From the NCBI GenBank assembly GCA_029891345.1, contig CM057009.1, positions 209,802,709-209,866,708 of the forward strand: a DNA stretch of 64,000 bases, written 5' to 3'. Positions 1 to 13,136 of the stretch are shown here, piece after piece. Origin of the DNA: Dryococelus australis (Eukaryota > Arthropoda > Insecta > Phasmatodea > Phasmatidae). The notes beneath the pieces are model-generated. The model searched no databases. It saw only the letters and a program-made list of their open reading frames with translations, and was not told where the DNA came from. The number at the start of each line of letters is the position of its first letter. The stretch's first letter is position 1. A program made the position numbers and the translations under genes.

Positions 1-370
1 TGAAAGCTGTCCCTGCTACGTTTTGGAAGTGCCGTAGGAACTGCGAGGGCCTTCGGTTGTCGATCTTTTCATGTTATAGCAGCTGTTTTGTTTTCTTTCC
101 CTATGAGGTACTCAGTCATTTAAAAATATCTGTTTTGAGTTTAGTGTACTTGTTCTGGGCTGGAGGACGAATCAGAATGCCATGCACTTCAGTAGCATAT
201 TTACAGTCTTGGTTGTTTGTCACAAAATTAAACTTCGTCTCGTCTGAAGTTATTCCAGAAAGTACGAACTGATTTTCTACCTGTGCGAACCACATTTCTG
301 GGTCTAGGGTCCAGAAAGGCGGAATGCGGACAGCGACGCGATCCATGAAGACAGTTGACAATGGAGGGTC
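1..370 (-). mobile_element. Ty3/gypsy-like LTR retroelement fossil, gag fragment
   Basis: Read on the minus strand, this stretch carries the conserved gag pattern seen in many insect Ty3/gypsy elements: PPFW..DPEMWFAQVE.QF..SGI near 300, then ...EVHGILIRPPAQNKY, and further down a piece like RRPSQFLRHFQNVAG that reaches the window edge. The element runs off the left end, so only a gag part is seen. It is broken and looks old. Upstream on the same strand (500-900) is a CpG-rich stretch that could be leader or LTR, but no repeat pair is visible in the window to prove an LTR. Confidence 0.75.
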
Positions 371-960
371 GGAGATGACTGCTACTGTGTTCCAAGGCCG
401 ACAGCAAAACTACCATGGAAGCAGGTATGATGGTTCATGGGAGCCCGAAACGAATGAACCGATAGTGTCCCAGAATCACTGTACTACTTCTACCTACTTT
501 TGCACCTAATCATAGTAGTTCCTCATAGCGCGGAAGATAGATTTGCTATGTGACGGATCACAGGAGCATGGGCGGCGCGAATGACCATGCTGCTGCAGGA
601 CACTTGAGATTGTATCGGCCCACAAAGTTACATTAAGTTGCGAAGCGCGGACAACGAATGTGTCGCGAAAGTTGGTACCTCCCTCTACTCGGGAGTGCGA
701 CAGACCGTAGGAATACGGCGGTGGGGGCGAGACGCGGGAGGAGTCCCTCGCACGATGTGACGCGGGCTGAAGAGGCCCTGCTCGTGGGCGCGTGTCGTTC
801 TTCGCGGCAGGCTGTTTGGCACTGCAGTTTGCTACCCCCAGCAGCGACACTGTGTTATCGTATTACACATATCACGAACCCAGCATCCCTACTTGCCTTT
901 GTCACGTTGGGGTCAACATTGTAGCTACCGAGCTACTTTAGTGCAAGGGCAAGCGAGGGA
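371..960. other. CpG-rich stretch, unassigned
   Basis: This stretch, especially about 640-830, is much richer in G+C and in CpG than its surroundings. It lies upstream of the gag fossil in that element's orientation, so it may be retroelement leader or LTR sequence, or an old CpG-rich exon or promoter. A short motif near 900, TGTCACGTTGGGGTCAAC, resembles sequence near LTR edges in insect gypsy elements, which is weak support for the first option. A 114-codon minus-strand frame (506-850) shows no recognisable domain. Confidence 0.3.
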
Positions 961-1559
961 GACGATGAAAACATATTACTCATTGCGTGTGTACAGACTT
1001 TATTTAGCACTTCCAAACAGTACACAAGCACAACCGTTCTGCTCGACTGGCGGATAGGAATTGTCAGCTGCTCTTTTTGTCGCAACGAGCCTCGGCCAGG
1101 AAATACAAAGTCGGCTTAAAGATGCTTGTGCGTGCTCACGCACATACACCCCTTGTGTCGGAACAGTTCGTTAGTGCTCTCACCACAGTCCATTTGCACT
1201 CTTTGCCATGCCATCAGCTTACGCTCACTTACCCAGTGGCTGTGGTGGCATGCCACCACACTAATTAACAATATACACATTGTGATGTGGCTAGAGGTGT
1301 TAGTGGTCAAGGTAAGGTTATGGACAATTAAATAAGGGAGAATAAGTATACGAGACTCTGGGCTTGCTCCTTCACCCTAGCATGAAGTGACTTACCCCCA
1401 ATTGCCGCTCGGTAACCGCTATTCAGGGAGGACCAACACCAACTGACACACCGGCCCTTAGTTGTTGTGTCCACCACATTTCTCTTTCATGCCCACCTTC
1501 TCTGCTATCTTCGAATCTCATTAGCTCTTCCTTGTAGCCTGGGCGGAGTTAGTGACGTT
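961..1559. other. Unassigned intergenic sequence
   Basis: No gene, RNA or repeat boundary could be supported here. The three short frames between 1077 and 1335 overlap on both strands and show no family motif. Confidence 0.3.
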
Positions 1560-2240
1560 CGATGATGATGAATTCGCCTCAACTTTACTGTGTCAGCCAG
1601 ACCCAACAGTTCTCCGTACTTCTGCAGAATCCTGCAATTTCTATCATTTCGGTACCGTCCTCGTTTGCGAATATGGTTTTAATAACCACGATTGGCCGCA
1701 TTCCTGTCTTCCCCAGCATCGCTTCTTGTGTCGATATCGTAACAACACACAATCTTCGACTTGAGTGGTTTGAAACAACATATGTATGGAAATCATGTCG
1801 ATGTAGTGGTGGCCTTTATTCGCACTAACAAATTATTGCTTTTCGATCAGGTCGGATTGGAAAATATCATCCAGCCCTTTCATTTTGTACATTCTCCGAT
1901 TATAATCCCTTCTAGTCGACCTGTGTAATTCCCCATAAATTGTGTTTTTCAAAAGACCATGACATAGCCTATTTTTGATGAGTTTTTCGATGATGGATTA
2001 TAATCTCGTTGGTGTGCGACCAGTTTTCCACAGACTGCGAAGCGATCAGAAGTCGCAGTCTTTCATTGAGTTTATTCGGATCATACCAAAACACACAGTG
2101 TATCTTGCATTTGGTGTTTATCTTCTGCGCAGACCTGATTCGACCACTTCAGCCAATCGTGGAAACAGTCCTGCGATAATGCAAAATTTCGCTTGCATCA
2201 TGTCAAATCACACTGTTGCACGGTTTTTATTCTCATAATA
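1560..2240 (-). mobile_element. Polinton (Maverick)-like integrase fossil
   Basis: On the minus strand, short motifs typical of the retroviral-type integrase of Polinton-like elements appear in the expected order: DPNKLNERLRLLIAS (near 2090-2050), then KGLDDIFQSDL (near 1890-1855), then NKGHHYI (near 1830). In the family, the first motif lies in the N-terminal part and the second opens the catalytic core. No other Polinton genes are seen nearby, so this is an isolated, broken, old fragment. An integrase from a related large DNA element cannot be excluded. Confidence 0.55.
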
Positions 2241-4000
2241 GGTATGACTGACTGTAGAATATGGTGGTATTTGCGGACATCTTAGATGGCTTGTTACAGC
2301 TCAGTCGTCACTTCTGTTCAGTCCACTGTCATTATAAGAATAAAATATAACACACAACCACACAAGTGTGAATACATACTCTCTCTCTCTCTTCTCTCTC
2401 GTTGAAGAAAGTGAATTTTCAATCCTCTCCATTTGGTTGATGCACGCTTCCAGAATTTTCTTGCAATGTGTTGCTACATCAGTTTTCGTGTCAAAAAGGA
2501 AATGCTAGTTGTTAGCTTGGACATCATGGTATTCTGCGAGGACATTAATACATAATTTTTGTGCATGCGACACATTGAGTAGTTCTATTTATTGTGCCTC
2601 TGTACCCCCTATGCGTTAGTCGATGACCACTAAATATTCCGTCACCTTATTTTGCATGCCCTCGGTACTTTTTCCAAGACATTACAGACCCCTGTATAGA
2701 GGTGAAGCGAGCTTCTGTTAATCCATCCCCATAATCATCGGATCGTATCCCATTTCCGAACTTGGAAATGGTGTTCTGATGCATTGTCGGCATCTTGCTA
2801 TAAAGTGATCGAGACAATGCCTGTACCTTCCCTTATGTACTAGCGAAACCATACGGATCGCAAATATGCAGTACTATATATTTAATCAACTATTATTTAC
2901 TAAAATTTGTGTTTGTCCAATAGCATTACTTGTGTACCAAACTTGGTAGATTCACTTGGACTATTCCTAAATCACTATACCATATACCATACAATGTACA
3001 ATATATTACACCTCTGTTCAAATAAATACCATAGTAACTCAAGCTAAGTCAAATTGACAGAGTGAATTGAAAACCACTCACATGGATCACATCCATAAAT
3101 CTCCAATAAATGAACTATTTTATTTTCAATGGTATTGTAAAATTTAAACAGTGACTTGGAATGAGCATTGAGTTTATTTCCTATTAAATAGGCATCTACA
3201 TTGTTACAGTCTACTGAATTTTATTTGCATCTGACTGCCAGTATTTGAAAGTAAAAATGTGGATTAACTTAAGCATTGATAAGTGTACTAAACAAGGATA
3301 ATGGTCAAACATTTTCACTAAGTAAATTTGAAAGATTTATGGAAAAAGAGGGAGTTTGTAAAACGACTGGCCTTCTGGTGAGCAAAAATAGGTTACAAAA
3401 ATAAAAGGGATGGTTGTGGTGTAATTGAGAAGGGTTTTTTTTCGGGGGGAGGGGAGGGGTGCATAGAGGGACATTTTAAAAGATGGTTGAAAATTTTAGG
3501 TAGTAGTTCGTGGTCTTTTATCTCATTTTATCATACATACTCGTACTTGGGAATATTTGATCATGTTTGCAAATTTTCTAATATTAGTTCAAATTTATTC
3601 GTGTACAATTGCGTTCCTGGGTTAGGAAATATTAGTTCAAATTTGTTTAGTTTGTTAATTACTGGCAACATTAAATACATTTTTGTTACATTTTGCCATG
3701 TTTAATCGTGTTTAGTCATGTATAGTTGAACTTGGTCATATTTTATTTATGTTGTATTTATTTTACTCACATTTATGCTTTTTAAAATTTTTTTAATCAC
3801 ATTTCTATTTAAGGTTAGTTTTTCGGAAGAGGCTACTAGCCCATGAATGAGTTATGGGGTCTAATAATGTGTGTAAACGGATTCAATTTTTACAATTTTG
3901 TGACTATCATCTGCCACTGTTTGGTGTAACAGGAACATGTGTATCATTACCAACCAAGTCCAGTGCTGCGCACTGTCCAGAAGGCAAGGACATCTTTGTA
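2241..4000. other. AT-rich sequence without recognisable genes
   Basis: The sequence is AT-rich with short low-complexity runs: a CT run near 2380-2400 and a G-rich run near 3432-3452. The frame at 3487-3705 is rich in Phe, Ser and Ile, as expected by chance in AT-rich DNA. The frame at 3854-4045 matches no family I know. Confidence 0.4.
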
Positions 4001-6010
4001 TGTCCTGAAAGTCATGTTACCACGAGTTGGAACGATAAGATGTGAAAAAATGTAACTGTCGAGCAATATGATAGATTAGAACCACCCCCGCAGAGTAATT
4101 CTGATATAGTGTTCTCGTCCACTATATGCTGTGTGACAGTACTCGTTAGGCAGCATATGGCAATTAGAGAAATTGTGGTCAATGCTAGAGATCATAAAGC
4201 AGGCCTGCTGCTTATATCTAACCCTGGTTCGCACCCTTCCTAGTGGCTTAGAATTCTGTGTGATGTGTAATGATAGTGGCGCTGGCATGGCGTTGTCTCT
4301 TCTTCCAGCTTCTCAACCAAGATCCAGATCATGGCATCTGCCAAAGACACATCCCATGAAGTATAGATAGCTCCGTCTCTGGTTTGGTAATAGACAGTCT
4401 GTATCTCCGTTAATAATGGGGCTCGTTTTCTAACTTATAATTTATTGATAAATTATATTGATCTGTAAGTACCGCTGCTTATCTATGTTGCTCGGCATTA
4501 GGGTTTGTGATGGTGCCCATGTCAACATGGAAGAACCACTGTCGGAGTGTTTGGTGGCCACACACTCTGTGCCAGGACATCTTCTGACAATTTGCACAGG
4601 TTTTCCCGATGCAAATTTTATGCCTTCCCTGCAAGAGCACTGATCAGAAAGGTCATTAACCCTAGCTGCTTGGTTGATGCACAGTCCTAGAACATAGCCC
4701 TTCGGAGAATTTTGTTCGCACTGAGAGAGACTAGTCATACAATTAGATGGTTTCTATCCACTTTATTTTTACTGGAGGTTATGTCATCACTGGTATCACT
4801 TGTGTTAAATACATCTCTTTGTTAATGAAGAATACCTTTAACATGGCCTCCTCGCAGCAGAATTGGTTCCCTGTGTTACTGTTTGCTTCGTCTACCTGTG
4901 CTAACAGGGATTACCTTGACCATAGAAGTCCCTAACTTGGCACCAGCCAGAGTAAGTACCATGTCCTTGTTTGGGCATTAATAATTGTTTCGGGTGAACT
5001 CTTGGTTGCACCATTCTGTGTGGTTTGCCCATGCATGGCAGATATGTCGTCACTGGTGTAACTTGTTGCAGGCTGCACTGCGACTTTCAGAGCCATACCA
5101 CGAAAAGTATCTAGTTTTCAGTAAGGCTAATACAGAAAATTCTCTACTGAGCTAAGATCTCCTCCTGCAGGGAGGCACAGATGAGCGTGTCCTTGGTATT
5201 GATTGTGGGGAGGTTTCCACTCAGTGACTAACCACATATTTATCACTGCATTGAAAAGCTTCCCTCAAAGTGTGTAATGGTATAGCTATGTCACCTCCAA
5301 CGCTTTTCTTAGCATGATTGGAATGTTATTATAGCTGAGGCTCCTTCCCTTACCTGCATCTCACATTCTTTATTTGTCACTATTAGCAAACACCTATACT
5401 TTTCTTCACATCTGCCCACTGCTCCGGTCAAATAAGTGTGGCCATGAGCTTCAGGTCCCCAGTTCTGCTCCCAAGTGACCAGTCAGGAGTAATCGTGTAT
5501 GTATCTTAATACCACCTCGTATGCTTTTATTTGAATGTTCATCCTCCTGTATTCCTCATTACTAAAAGGTCGTACCTGCAAATGATCTGGTAGTACGATT
5601 TGGTCCCCACTGTGCACTGTTCGTGCTTTCACTCTGCAATTGGGGAAGTTAGTTAGTTCACACTCATTGTTGCAGGGTGAGATTCATCTCGGGCTCCGTG
5701 ACGATCATGGCTAGCAGGGCAGGCGCACACTGAGTGGAATGCTGTTGGAGCTTATTGTGGGAGACTCTTCAGCATGTGGCACAGTGAACTGTGCTTGCCC
5801 CAGCAGAAGCATATCCTCGCAATCGTGGTCGTCGGTAACACTATACTCGGATCTGGTTTTCGGATAGCAGGTCTGGTAATTTATTGTACTGCCACAGCAT
5901 GTGCTCTACTGTGAAATCATGTGACTAGCAGCAAGGCCCATTGTGCCATTATATGTCTGCATGGAACTCAGCCATGTTATGTGCTTTTATCTGCTCTCAG
6001 CATGAACTGC
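4001..6010. other. Moderate-GC block of unknown origin
   Basis: The base composition is clearly less AT-rich than on either side (before 4000 and after 6010), which suggests an inserted repeat or the remains of one. A minus-strand stretch around 5690-5510 stays open for some 55 codons. The frame at 4442-4738 (minus, 98 aa) has several Cys but no recognised pattern. I could not assign a family or find paired ends. Confidence 0.3.
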
Positions 6011-9000
6011 CCTTTGAGGTTGGGGAAATGAAAATTTTTCTCCCTTTATAGAATATATTGCATGAAATTAATAATCTTTAGATAAAATCTATATAGTCAT
6101 GTTCTATGAAATTTAAAGAATTTTTTTTCCTGTATATATTATTAGATAAGTGGTAAATAAGGTAGATATTTTCTTAATGTTCACATTAATCTGTTGCATG
6201 GACTATCAGGAATTTACATTAACTTTAGCAGATAAGACGAACAACCAATAATCATGCCATATTCAACATTAGTAAGGTCCCATCTTGCATTCATACTGGT
6301 GGCTGTAACAAGAGTACATGTATTTAAATAGAGGTGTGATATGTGTTTATGGCCCTAGTTGTTTTTCAATAGGTGTCTGGTGATGAACATAGAGTGTAAA
6401 TCAATTTTATTAGTTTGCGCAAAATGGAGTGATGATGATATGCAATTTTACAGATGAGCCTGAATTTTAAGGAGATATAGATTAAATGTAAATTTTGATT
6501 ACTTTCATAATTCAGCTAACATTTTACGAAGAACTGCTATTCCGATTCAGTATAAATTCACTACTCATCTTTCAGATGATCTTTACAATCCACGAAAATG
6601 ATTCATGAGATAAAGTGAATTTAGTTTCTGAGTATGGTTTTCATTGCCGACCAAAGGTTTTTTTTAAACGAATGTATATCTGCGGTATTTTATGGAATGT
6701 CAAATTATGAATATAAACAGTAAGCATTACCTAAAATTTTAACATCCTATAGCAGCAATTATTATAGTCAATTAGAAGTAATTATCATTAAAAACCTAAA
6801 AAAAAAAATTTTCTTCCTTGTAAATCACTCAAAATATACGCCTCCCCAACCCCACATTTGTTGTCTTTATTTATTCATATCAGAGATTTTGAAATATAGT
6901 CAAACTTTTCATAAATATACTAAACGGCAGTTAATACAAAATGACATTGTTTACATTAGTATCTATATATAAATGTATAAAATATATTTAACATAATTTA
7001 AGAACATTCTTTGTCGTGCCGGGTTGAATTTTTTAGAATGTCCTAATCCCTTATTAGTAAGACAACAGATTTTCCCGTAAATATTTTCAAAACTGATTGT
7101 TTTGTAATATTTGAATGTAAACATCGCAAATAAAAATTTTTTGCAGGATAATTAATTTTATACCAGGAACTTTTGTTTTGTTATTTTTTTGGTTTATATT
7201 AATATTAACTGCTTGCCAGAGTTCTTTCATATTTATATTTTTAGGGTTTCTCGCTAAATAGCTCCAAATCAAGGTATTATATAAAAATAATATTATTTAT
7301 GTTTATGACAGAGTTTACTCCATGCCAGTGACCACTCCATTCACACAAGTTTAGAGGAGACTTATATCTATACCAATTGCCTAGTGGTTGCTCGAGAGTC
7401 CTAAAATAGAGGGAAGTCTTATGAGAAAATTTTTGAAGAAGTTTTATGTTTATTGCATTGAAAGAGCATACTATGTAAAATGTATCGCTTCGTAACTCTA
7501 CAAAATGTGGTAATAAATGTTAGAGTTATCGTTCCAAACAGAAATCATGTCAAAATAAAAAATATATATAAATATAATTATTGAAGTAACACACACAAAA
7601 ATAGAGAACAGTTTTGCTGGTCATACAAGGCGAACATCTAGCTGAAAATAAAATGTTGGTATATAGATTGTTGAGGATACAAGACGACTACATCTGTTAC
7701 AGGTTCACGAGTCAGTAAATTGGCATATTATATTTACTCTTAAGGTTCCATTTCCCAGTAGCAACCCACGTTGTCCCATTGGTTGGTATTTTTTTTGGAA
7801 AGGTTAACTATATATTGAGCTGGAACACACACATTAATACAATGTTGGCCCAAAGTAATATGGCAACAAACATGTACTACCACGAAAACGTTATAAAGTT
7901 ACTTTGTATCCCACAGAAAACATCACTTTATCAGAAAAGACCAAAACATATCGTAAATGTAGCTATTTTATAGCTTTAAATAGTTGGTTCGTGGTTGGCA
8001 ACAAATTGGCAAATATATTGCTAGTATGTGTCATGCAATTTCCAATCGAACCAATGTTGTACAACCAATGTGTTATCTCTAATTATTAAACAACTATTTT
8101 GACTGAAACGATGCCTCTTTGTTGTATTTTTATAAACTGTGAACGTTTTTTCAATACATGACTTCCGTGTTATTTTGAATACGTATAGTTGTGTCAATGT
8201 TGGGACTAAAACAATTGGTATTTGCTTTTTATTAATAACCTGGCTCAACGATGTGTAACCAACTTTCATATTACAATTTATGTGATGAAATTGGAAAGTA
8301 TCTTTCTGTGTTTCTTAAACTCTGTGATTACTTTAACACACAAGCTATATCTTACTTAAGTTAACTTTTTTGGTAGTATGTTGATTAATAGTTGTTAAAC
8401 ATATCTCTGGCATTTAGAATGTATAATCTTGTCGTGTCATTTTATTCAACAAGCAGGATGTCACTAATGCAAAAAAATAATTCAAATGGAAAAAAAAAAT
8501 ATTATCATAGCATAAGGATACAGTGCATATGTAAATGTCCTTTAAATTAATTTTTGTCACTTTTGTGCTGATACAACATTGTGAATTTAACAGATGGTGA
8601 TGTGTACTATTTCTTATTTTGGAACAGTATTGCAATAAAATCAACCTAGTATATTATAGATAAGTTATAATATAGTATACAGGCATAAAATTAATTTTAT
8701 TTTTTAATTGTTTGCGTTTATTTAGCACAGTATTACTTAATACATAAACTAGTTCTAGTTGGTTGTGTGTTGGTTAGTAGATGCAAAATAAAATAATTCA
8801 AATTGTAGGTATTAGTATGTTTGCCAAATACCTCTAGCTAATGGAATTTAGTTGATAAGGTAGAAAATGTACTCTGTTGGAATCAAAATATTGACCAATT
8901 TTTGGTTAATGTTATAAATTCAATGCTGGCCAACATTATTTAGGGGGAAAATCCCAAACAATCATTATAAAAATGCATTTTTTAAAAGAAATCTAAATTT

Positions 9001-9035
9001 AAGTATGTAAACGAACTATATTAATCTGAAATTGA
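6011..9035. other. Long AT-rich stretch, no genes recognised
   Basis: This is very AT-rich sequence with many A and T homopolymers. Frames at 7087, 7779, 8021 and 8414 are Ile/Asn/Tyr/Lys-rich and look like chance openings. No inverted-repeat ends were found by eye. Confidence 0.45.
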
Positions 9036-9039
9036 AAAG

Positions 9040-10445
9040 TAAATACATTCATTTGAAAAAAATTGATCACCCTGCAGGTACCATCGCAGCGGCACACGAG
9101 TGGGTACAGGTAAATAACATAGTACTATGTAAACAGAAAATGTAAATATTGTACCACATAAAGCATATATTTCAGAGGACCAACACTTGGCAGTACGCAC
9201 TTAGAATGGTTCTGGACCACCAATAGCATAGAGAAGAGGCGGCCATATGGTCGGGCATAGAGGCATAAAGTTGTCGGAAGTTCCGCTGAAGAAGATCCTA
9301 CCACAGATGGAGTAACAGACCCTCCAAATCCACAGTAGTTGCCACAGGCCAAAGGTGACATCCCATCAGATACAAAATGGTTCTCGATTGACGAGAGGTC
9401 TGGGGAACTTGCTGGCAAAGGAATCATATTGACAATGTGACAGCAGGCGAGATATACCCATTCTGTGTGGGGTCGGGTATTATCCTGCTGAAAAATGGGG
9501 CTGCCAAACTGCACCCTGAGTTGAAGTGCACGTGGTCGCAGAATTTTCTGGATGTATCGCTGTGCCACTACAGTTCCTTCAGTCACTGCCAGTACGGTCT
9601 GGTAATTGTAGGAAATGGCAACTTCCTACATGACACCTCTCATTAGGTTGGTGTGCTGCTATACAATGAAGTGTGGATCACGGCGCTTGCCAGGACGTCT
9701 CCAGACACTAATCCGGGGGTCGACTGTATCCAGACAGAACTGTGATTCGTCGCAGAACACCACTCGTTACCAATCAGCAAGCTGCCACGCTTCCTGTTCC
9801 TGGCAGAAGGGCACACATGCTTGGTGATGCTCAGGTCGTAATGGTATACGTCGTAAATGATGCATCGAAGACTAATCTCACTCTCCTAGCAGCTTGCACG
9901 TGTTACTGGTGGACACAGGTGTATCCCTAGCTGCCATGACATGTCATTGGATAGCGGAGTGCTTATAGCTTATTGGAAGATGAAACAATCGTCCATGCCG
10001 GTTGTTCGCCAGGGTCGACGCGAGCATTCTGGATTGGTGTAAGTACCCTCCTGACCCCACTGTGTCCAACACTAACTCATTGTGTAGGCAGAACAGTTAA
10101 AGTGGCGAATAATACGCCAAAATATCTAACCAACCTCTCGGAGGCCGACTATGCGGCCTCGCAAACTCATACAGCTGGGCAAAGTATTATGGAATATCCT
10201 GTCGGGGTATGCTGAGTGTTCACTGAACTTGTCTCTGTGGCTCACACCGCTACTAAATATTTACTCGGTGTCATGAAGCTAAGAATAATGGAGGGACATT
10301 TATTTCCTTACTGGCACATCCACGAAAGCAACTCACATTAAATTCAAGTGGGACATGTGTCGGGCTGTGACAATAATGTGCGAAAACCTTCAATTTACTC
10401 GTGCATATCGTTCATTGTTTAATTTTTTGTTAAGGGTTGTATTTG
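9040..10445 (-). mobile_element. Tc1-like DNA transposon, decayed
   Basis: The transposase reads on the minus strand. Near its C-terminal end it has the Tc1 hallmark FQQDNTRPHTEWV followed by LPASSPDLSSIENHF (about 9490-9370), containing the second Asp and the final Glu region of the DDE catalytic triad. Upstream pieces of the transposase on the same strand continue to about 10240 but are interrupted by stops and frame changes. The ends are inverted repeats of about 30 bp: AAATACATTC then AAAAAATTGATCACC at the left (9041-9075), and a diverged reverse complement at 10400-10445. Length of about 1.4 kb fits a Tc1 element. The element near 58.1-59.4 kb belongs to the same family and lies in the same orientation. 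Confidence 0.85.
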
Positions 10446-10919
10446 AATAAATTACACATATTAGTATAAATGTTTGAAGAATTTGTTACACCATTAAAGG
10501 TAAGAATTTGTTACACAATAATGGCAACTAACATCTAAGTGAGGTAAGATCTTGGAGGGAAATAATAAATGATTTAAGTCTTACTTTTTAACATTATATA
10601 TTTGGTTGGTAAGTTGATATTTGTGTTGGGCTGTGTGCAATGCTAGGATAAATCCTGGCATGAGTTAATACATACCAGTTTTAATAACTGTTTCACACAT
10701 TTGTAAAAGAATATTGTCCTACGACATTATTAATAATTATTTATCTGCTGGACATGGTAATCACTATACACATATGGTGTCACACGTAATGAAATCCAAT
10801 ATAATTAATACCACATACAGGATTAATTGCGCAATGCAAATGATAAAAGTTACATTCCAGAAAAGCCAATGCAGTACTTGATATATGGAGTGCTTGTGGT
10901 CAGGACCCAGTACTTAAAA
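10446..10919. other. AT-rich spacer between transposon fossils
   Basis: No feature was recognised between the Tc1 element on the left and the next transposase fossil on the right. The right part may hold the left end of the following element, but no terminal repeat could be matched. Confidence 0.4.
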
Positions 10920-12010
10920 AGGTCTCACAAGATGGGAAGTCAGAAGAGAGGCAGATCAGTATGCCGAGGCATCATGCTCGCGAAAAATATCACCACACAG
11001 CCCCATTTGAATCGGGTCGGATCGTCGGACTGCATGAAGACAGATAGTCGGTTCATCGTATAGCCATTCTTCTCGGATGTGTAAGCGACACTGTACCGCG
11101 ATAAGTGCAGGCATGGATAAGTGTTGGATATATGTCATATTGAGTAGATCAGACGCACAACAGTCAGAGAATATCTTTATAGCAGCTGACAAGCAGTAGG
11201 AGATCACGTCAAAAAATTCAGAGAGATCTTGCAATCTGTGGGACCTTCACTGAATTTACTGGTTTCAACAAGATCCAACAGTTGCTGTTTGAAATATGTT
11301 GGCCTAAAGGCACAGTTTACTCTGCGCGAATTGCCCTTGAGCCCTCTCGGCATCGTTCGGCATACGGTCAATTGTGCCGGGAACATAAACATTGGACATA
11401 GGAACAGCGATGCATTGTGTTCTCCGATGACGTCGTTTTCAATTTTAATGCAGATAATGGTCGCAGCAGGGTTTGAAGCCGCAATGACCAATGCAACTAT
11501 CCTGCGTAGGTTCGTGAAAGCCATACAACCCATACACCAGGTGTTTCGATATGAAGTACCATCAATTATGTCTCCTGGCCATGTCTTGTGTCTGTTGAAG
11601 GCACAGTGACAGCACAGCGATATGTCAATAAGGTTCTACAACCCCATTTTCTGACTTGTTCCCACAGAATGCCCAACACCATAATGCAGGAGACAATGCT
11701 CGTTTTCTTACTTCTTGCATCACAGAACAAGCTCGACAAAATGTAGACACCATTCCTTGGCCTGTCAGGTCTCCAGATACATCCGCTGTTTAACACATAT
11801 AAGATATTATGGAACTATGTATGCACCACCAACAATCACCTGCCCAAACATTGGCTGACCTATGTGTGCATTTGCAGCTATGTGGGCCTCGAGATACTTT
11901 TCGTCACCTGTATGATGGAATATCTCGTCGCAGAGCTGTCTGTGTATCTCCGAGAAGAGGCTCTACCACACATTGAATAAGTGCTTTGCGGATGATAAAT
12001 ATGTGAAGTG
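10920..12010 (+). mobile_element. Tc1-like transposase fossil, second family
   Basis: The plus strand shows a Tc1-type transposase in pieces: an N-terminal helix-turn-helix part containing FESGRIVGLHEDR (about 11000-11050), a central part with HKHWT..QRCIVFSDDVVFNFN (about 11385-11450) that corresponds to the usual W..V.FSDE.RF segment, then VSVEGTVTAQRYVNKVL (about 11585-11640) and a long C-terminal tail to about 11980. The first catalytic Asp lies in the FSDD motif. Several stops and frame changes interrupt it. It is clearly a different subfamily from the element at 9.0-10.4 kb. No terminal repeats were identified, so the ends are approximate. Confidence 0.75.
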
Positions 12011-12119
12011 CTAACACTGATCAATCGTGTACTGCAACTGTCGTTAGGTTTTGAAAAAAAGGAAGATATTCTGCATTGTGGTAGGTGGTGTAATATGTAT
12101 TTGTGGATGCAATCGGCCA

Positions 12120-12430
12120 GACATAAATGAGTCAAAATGGGAGACCTAGGACAGATTGTTGGAGTGTGGTAAATTGGAGCAAAGATTTCGAAGACTACAT
12201 GTGTGTTAGGTGAACAGTGAGCGACAGTGTCCAAAGTGATGACATACACATATCGTGGCAAGACATCAGCGAATATATATAGTAGACGAAAACTAATCCT
12301 CAGAAGTCCGGATCGCCGAATATTGAAAAGAATTGTCACAAAAAAACCGTACATATGAGACATAATCGATGTCAGAGCTCGATCAGCATCTCGAACAATA
12401 TGTTTCTGCATTAACAGTCCAGCCAGGAAT
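12120..12430 (+). mobile_element. N-terminal fragment of a third Tc1-like transposase
   Basis: On the plus strand the segment encodes a good match to the N-terminal DNA-binding half of Tc1 transposases: MGDLGQIVGV, then IGAKISKTTCVLGE, ATVSKVMTYTYRGKTS, and RRKLILRSPDRRILKRIV. These correspond to two helix-turn-helix units joined by a GRPR-like linker region. The catalytic part is absent: the sequence becomes AT-rich after about 12430. A stop splits the first helical part. It is likely the 5' remnant of an independent insertion. Confidence 0.7.
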
Positions 12431-12559
12431 GCACAAATATTTTTCGTTTAGTTGTTTAATTTATTTTTCTGACCATACTAGAATGCACGTTAGGGATTTT
12501 CATAAATATGTTAGTTTATATCACATGGTATTATACATTAATGCAGCCATCGCCTACAC

Positions 12560-12842
12560 CCCCACCAGCCACGGTGGCTGAGCACTTAGCCTGCTCGTAT
12601 CCCACCTAGGCGATCCAGGTTCAATCCCTGGCTGGGTCCCTCCCAGATTTTTGCAAGAGGGAATCGTGCTGGATGATGCTGCTGGTCGATGGGTTTTCGC
12701 AGTGATCTCCCATTTCCTACGCAATTGCATTTCAGCACTGCTCCATTCTCATCTCCCTTCATCTCGTCTATCCCACAGAAGTAAAATGCAAACCATCGTG
12801 GTATCATCCTGCCTAGTTGTCTTGGTCACGACGCGGTCTACA
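12560..12842 (+). repeat. tRNA-derived SINE
   Basis: The left end has RNA polymerase III promoter-like boxes: an A-box-like TGGCTGAGCACTTAGC (from about 12575) and a B-box GGTTCAATCCC (12619-12629), spaced as in a tRNA gene. A body of about 200 bp follows that is not tRNA-like. The body resembles the sequence after the B boxes at 29138 (plus) and 34385 (minus), for example GGAATCGTGC followed by GATGCTGCT, so at least three copies of this SINE family lie in the window. The right end abuts the start of the hAT element. Confidence 0.75.
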
Positions 12843-13076
12843 CTCAGTGCTCTGCACGGGCCGGGCGCACCTGCCATATCTGAATATTATCAGACCCGAA
12901 ACATTTGGGCCCAATTCAGGCCCGGATGGGTACTACCCGATATGGCCGGGCCAGGGATTGGCAGATAATTGGAGGCGGGTTGGGCTCGGGCTCGGACTCG
13001 GGCCCAGCCGCGAGAATATAAATGTCTCTAGGCCAGGTCGAGCCGTCCTTCCATGTATTGGGTTCAGGCCATACAA

Positions 13077-13136
13077 AGGGCGAGCCTATGCCCGCATAAC
13101 ACTTCATAATCTACTAGCTGCAGTCCTGCTAGTCGT
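13077..13136 (+). repeat. Short interspersed motif, copy 1
   Basis: GGCGAGCCTAT, then about 25 bases, then an ACTAGCTGCAGTCCTGCTAG tail. The same order of blocks recurs at 60098-60185 (GGCGAGCCTAT ... TTTACTAGCGGCGACC). I do not recognise the family. It lies just inside the left subterminal region of the hAT element. Confidence 0.4.

Noticed and set aside
506-850. 114-codon minus-strand frame in CpG-rich DNA
   Set aside because: It has no recognised motif, and GC-rich DNA has few stops by chance.
11878-12411. 177-codon minus-strand frame
   Set aside because: It is the antisense of two plus-strand Tc1 transposase remnants, which explain the sequence better.
12565-12640. tRNA gene
   Set aside because: A and B boxes are present but no acceptor stem pairs, and a SINE body follows. 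The same holds for the tRNA-like segments at 30637-30805, 32634-32815, 34370 and 60745.
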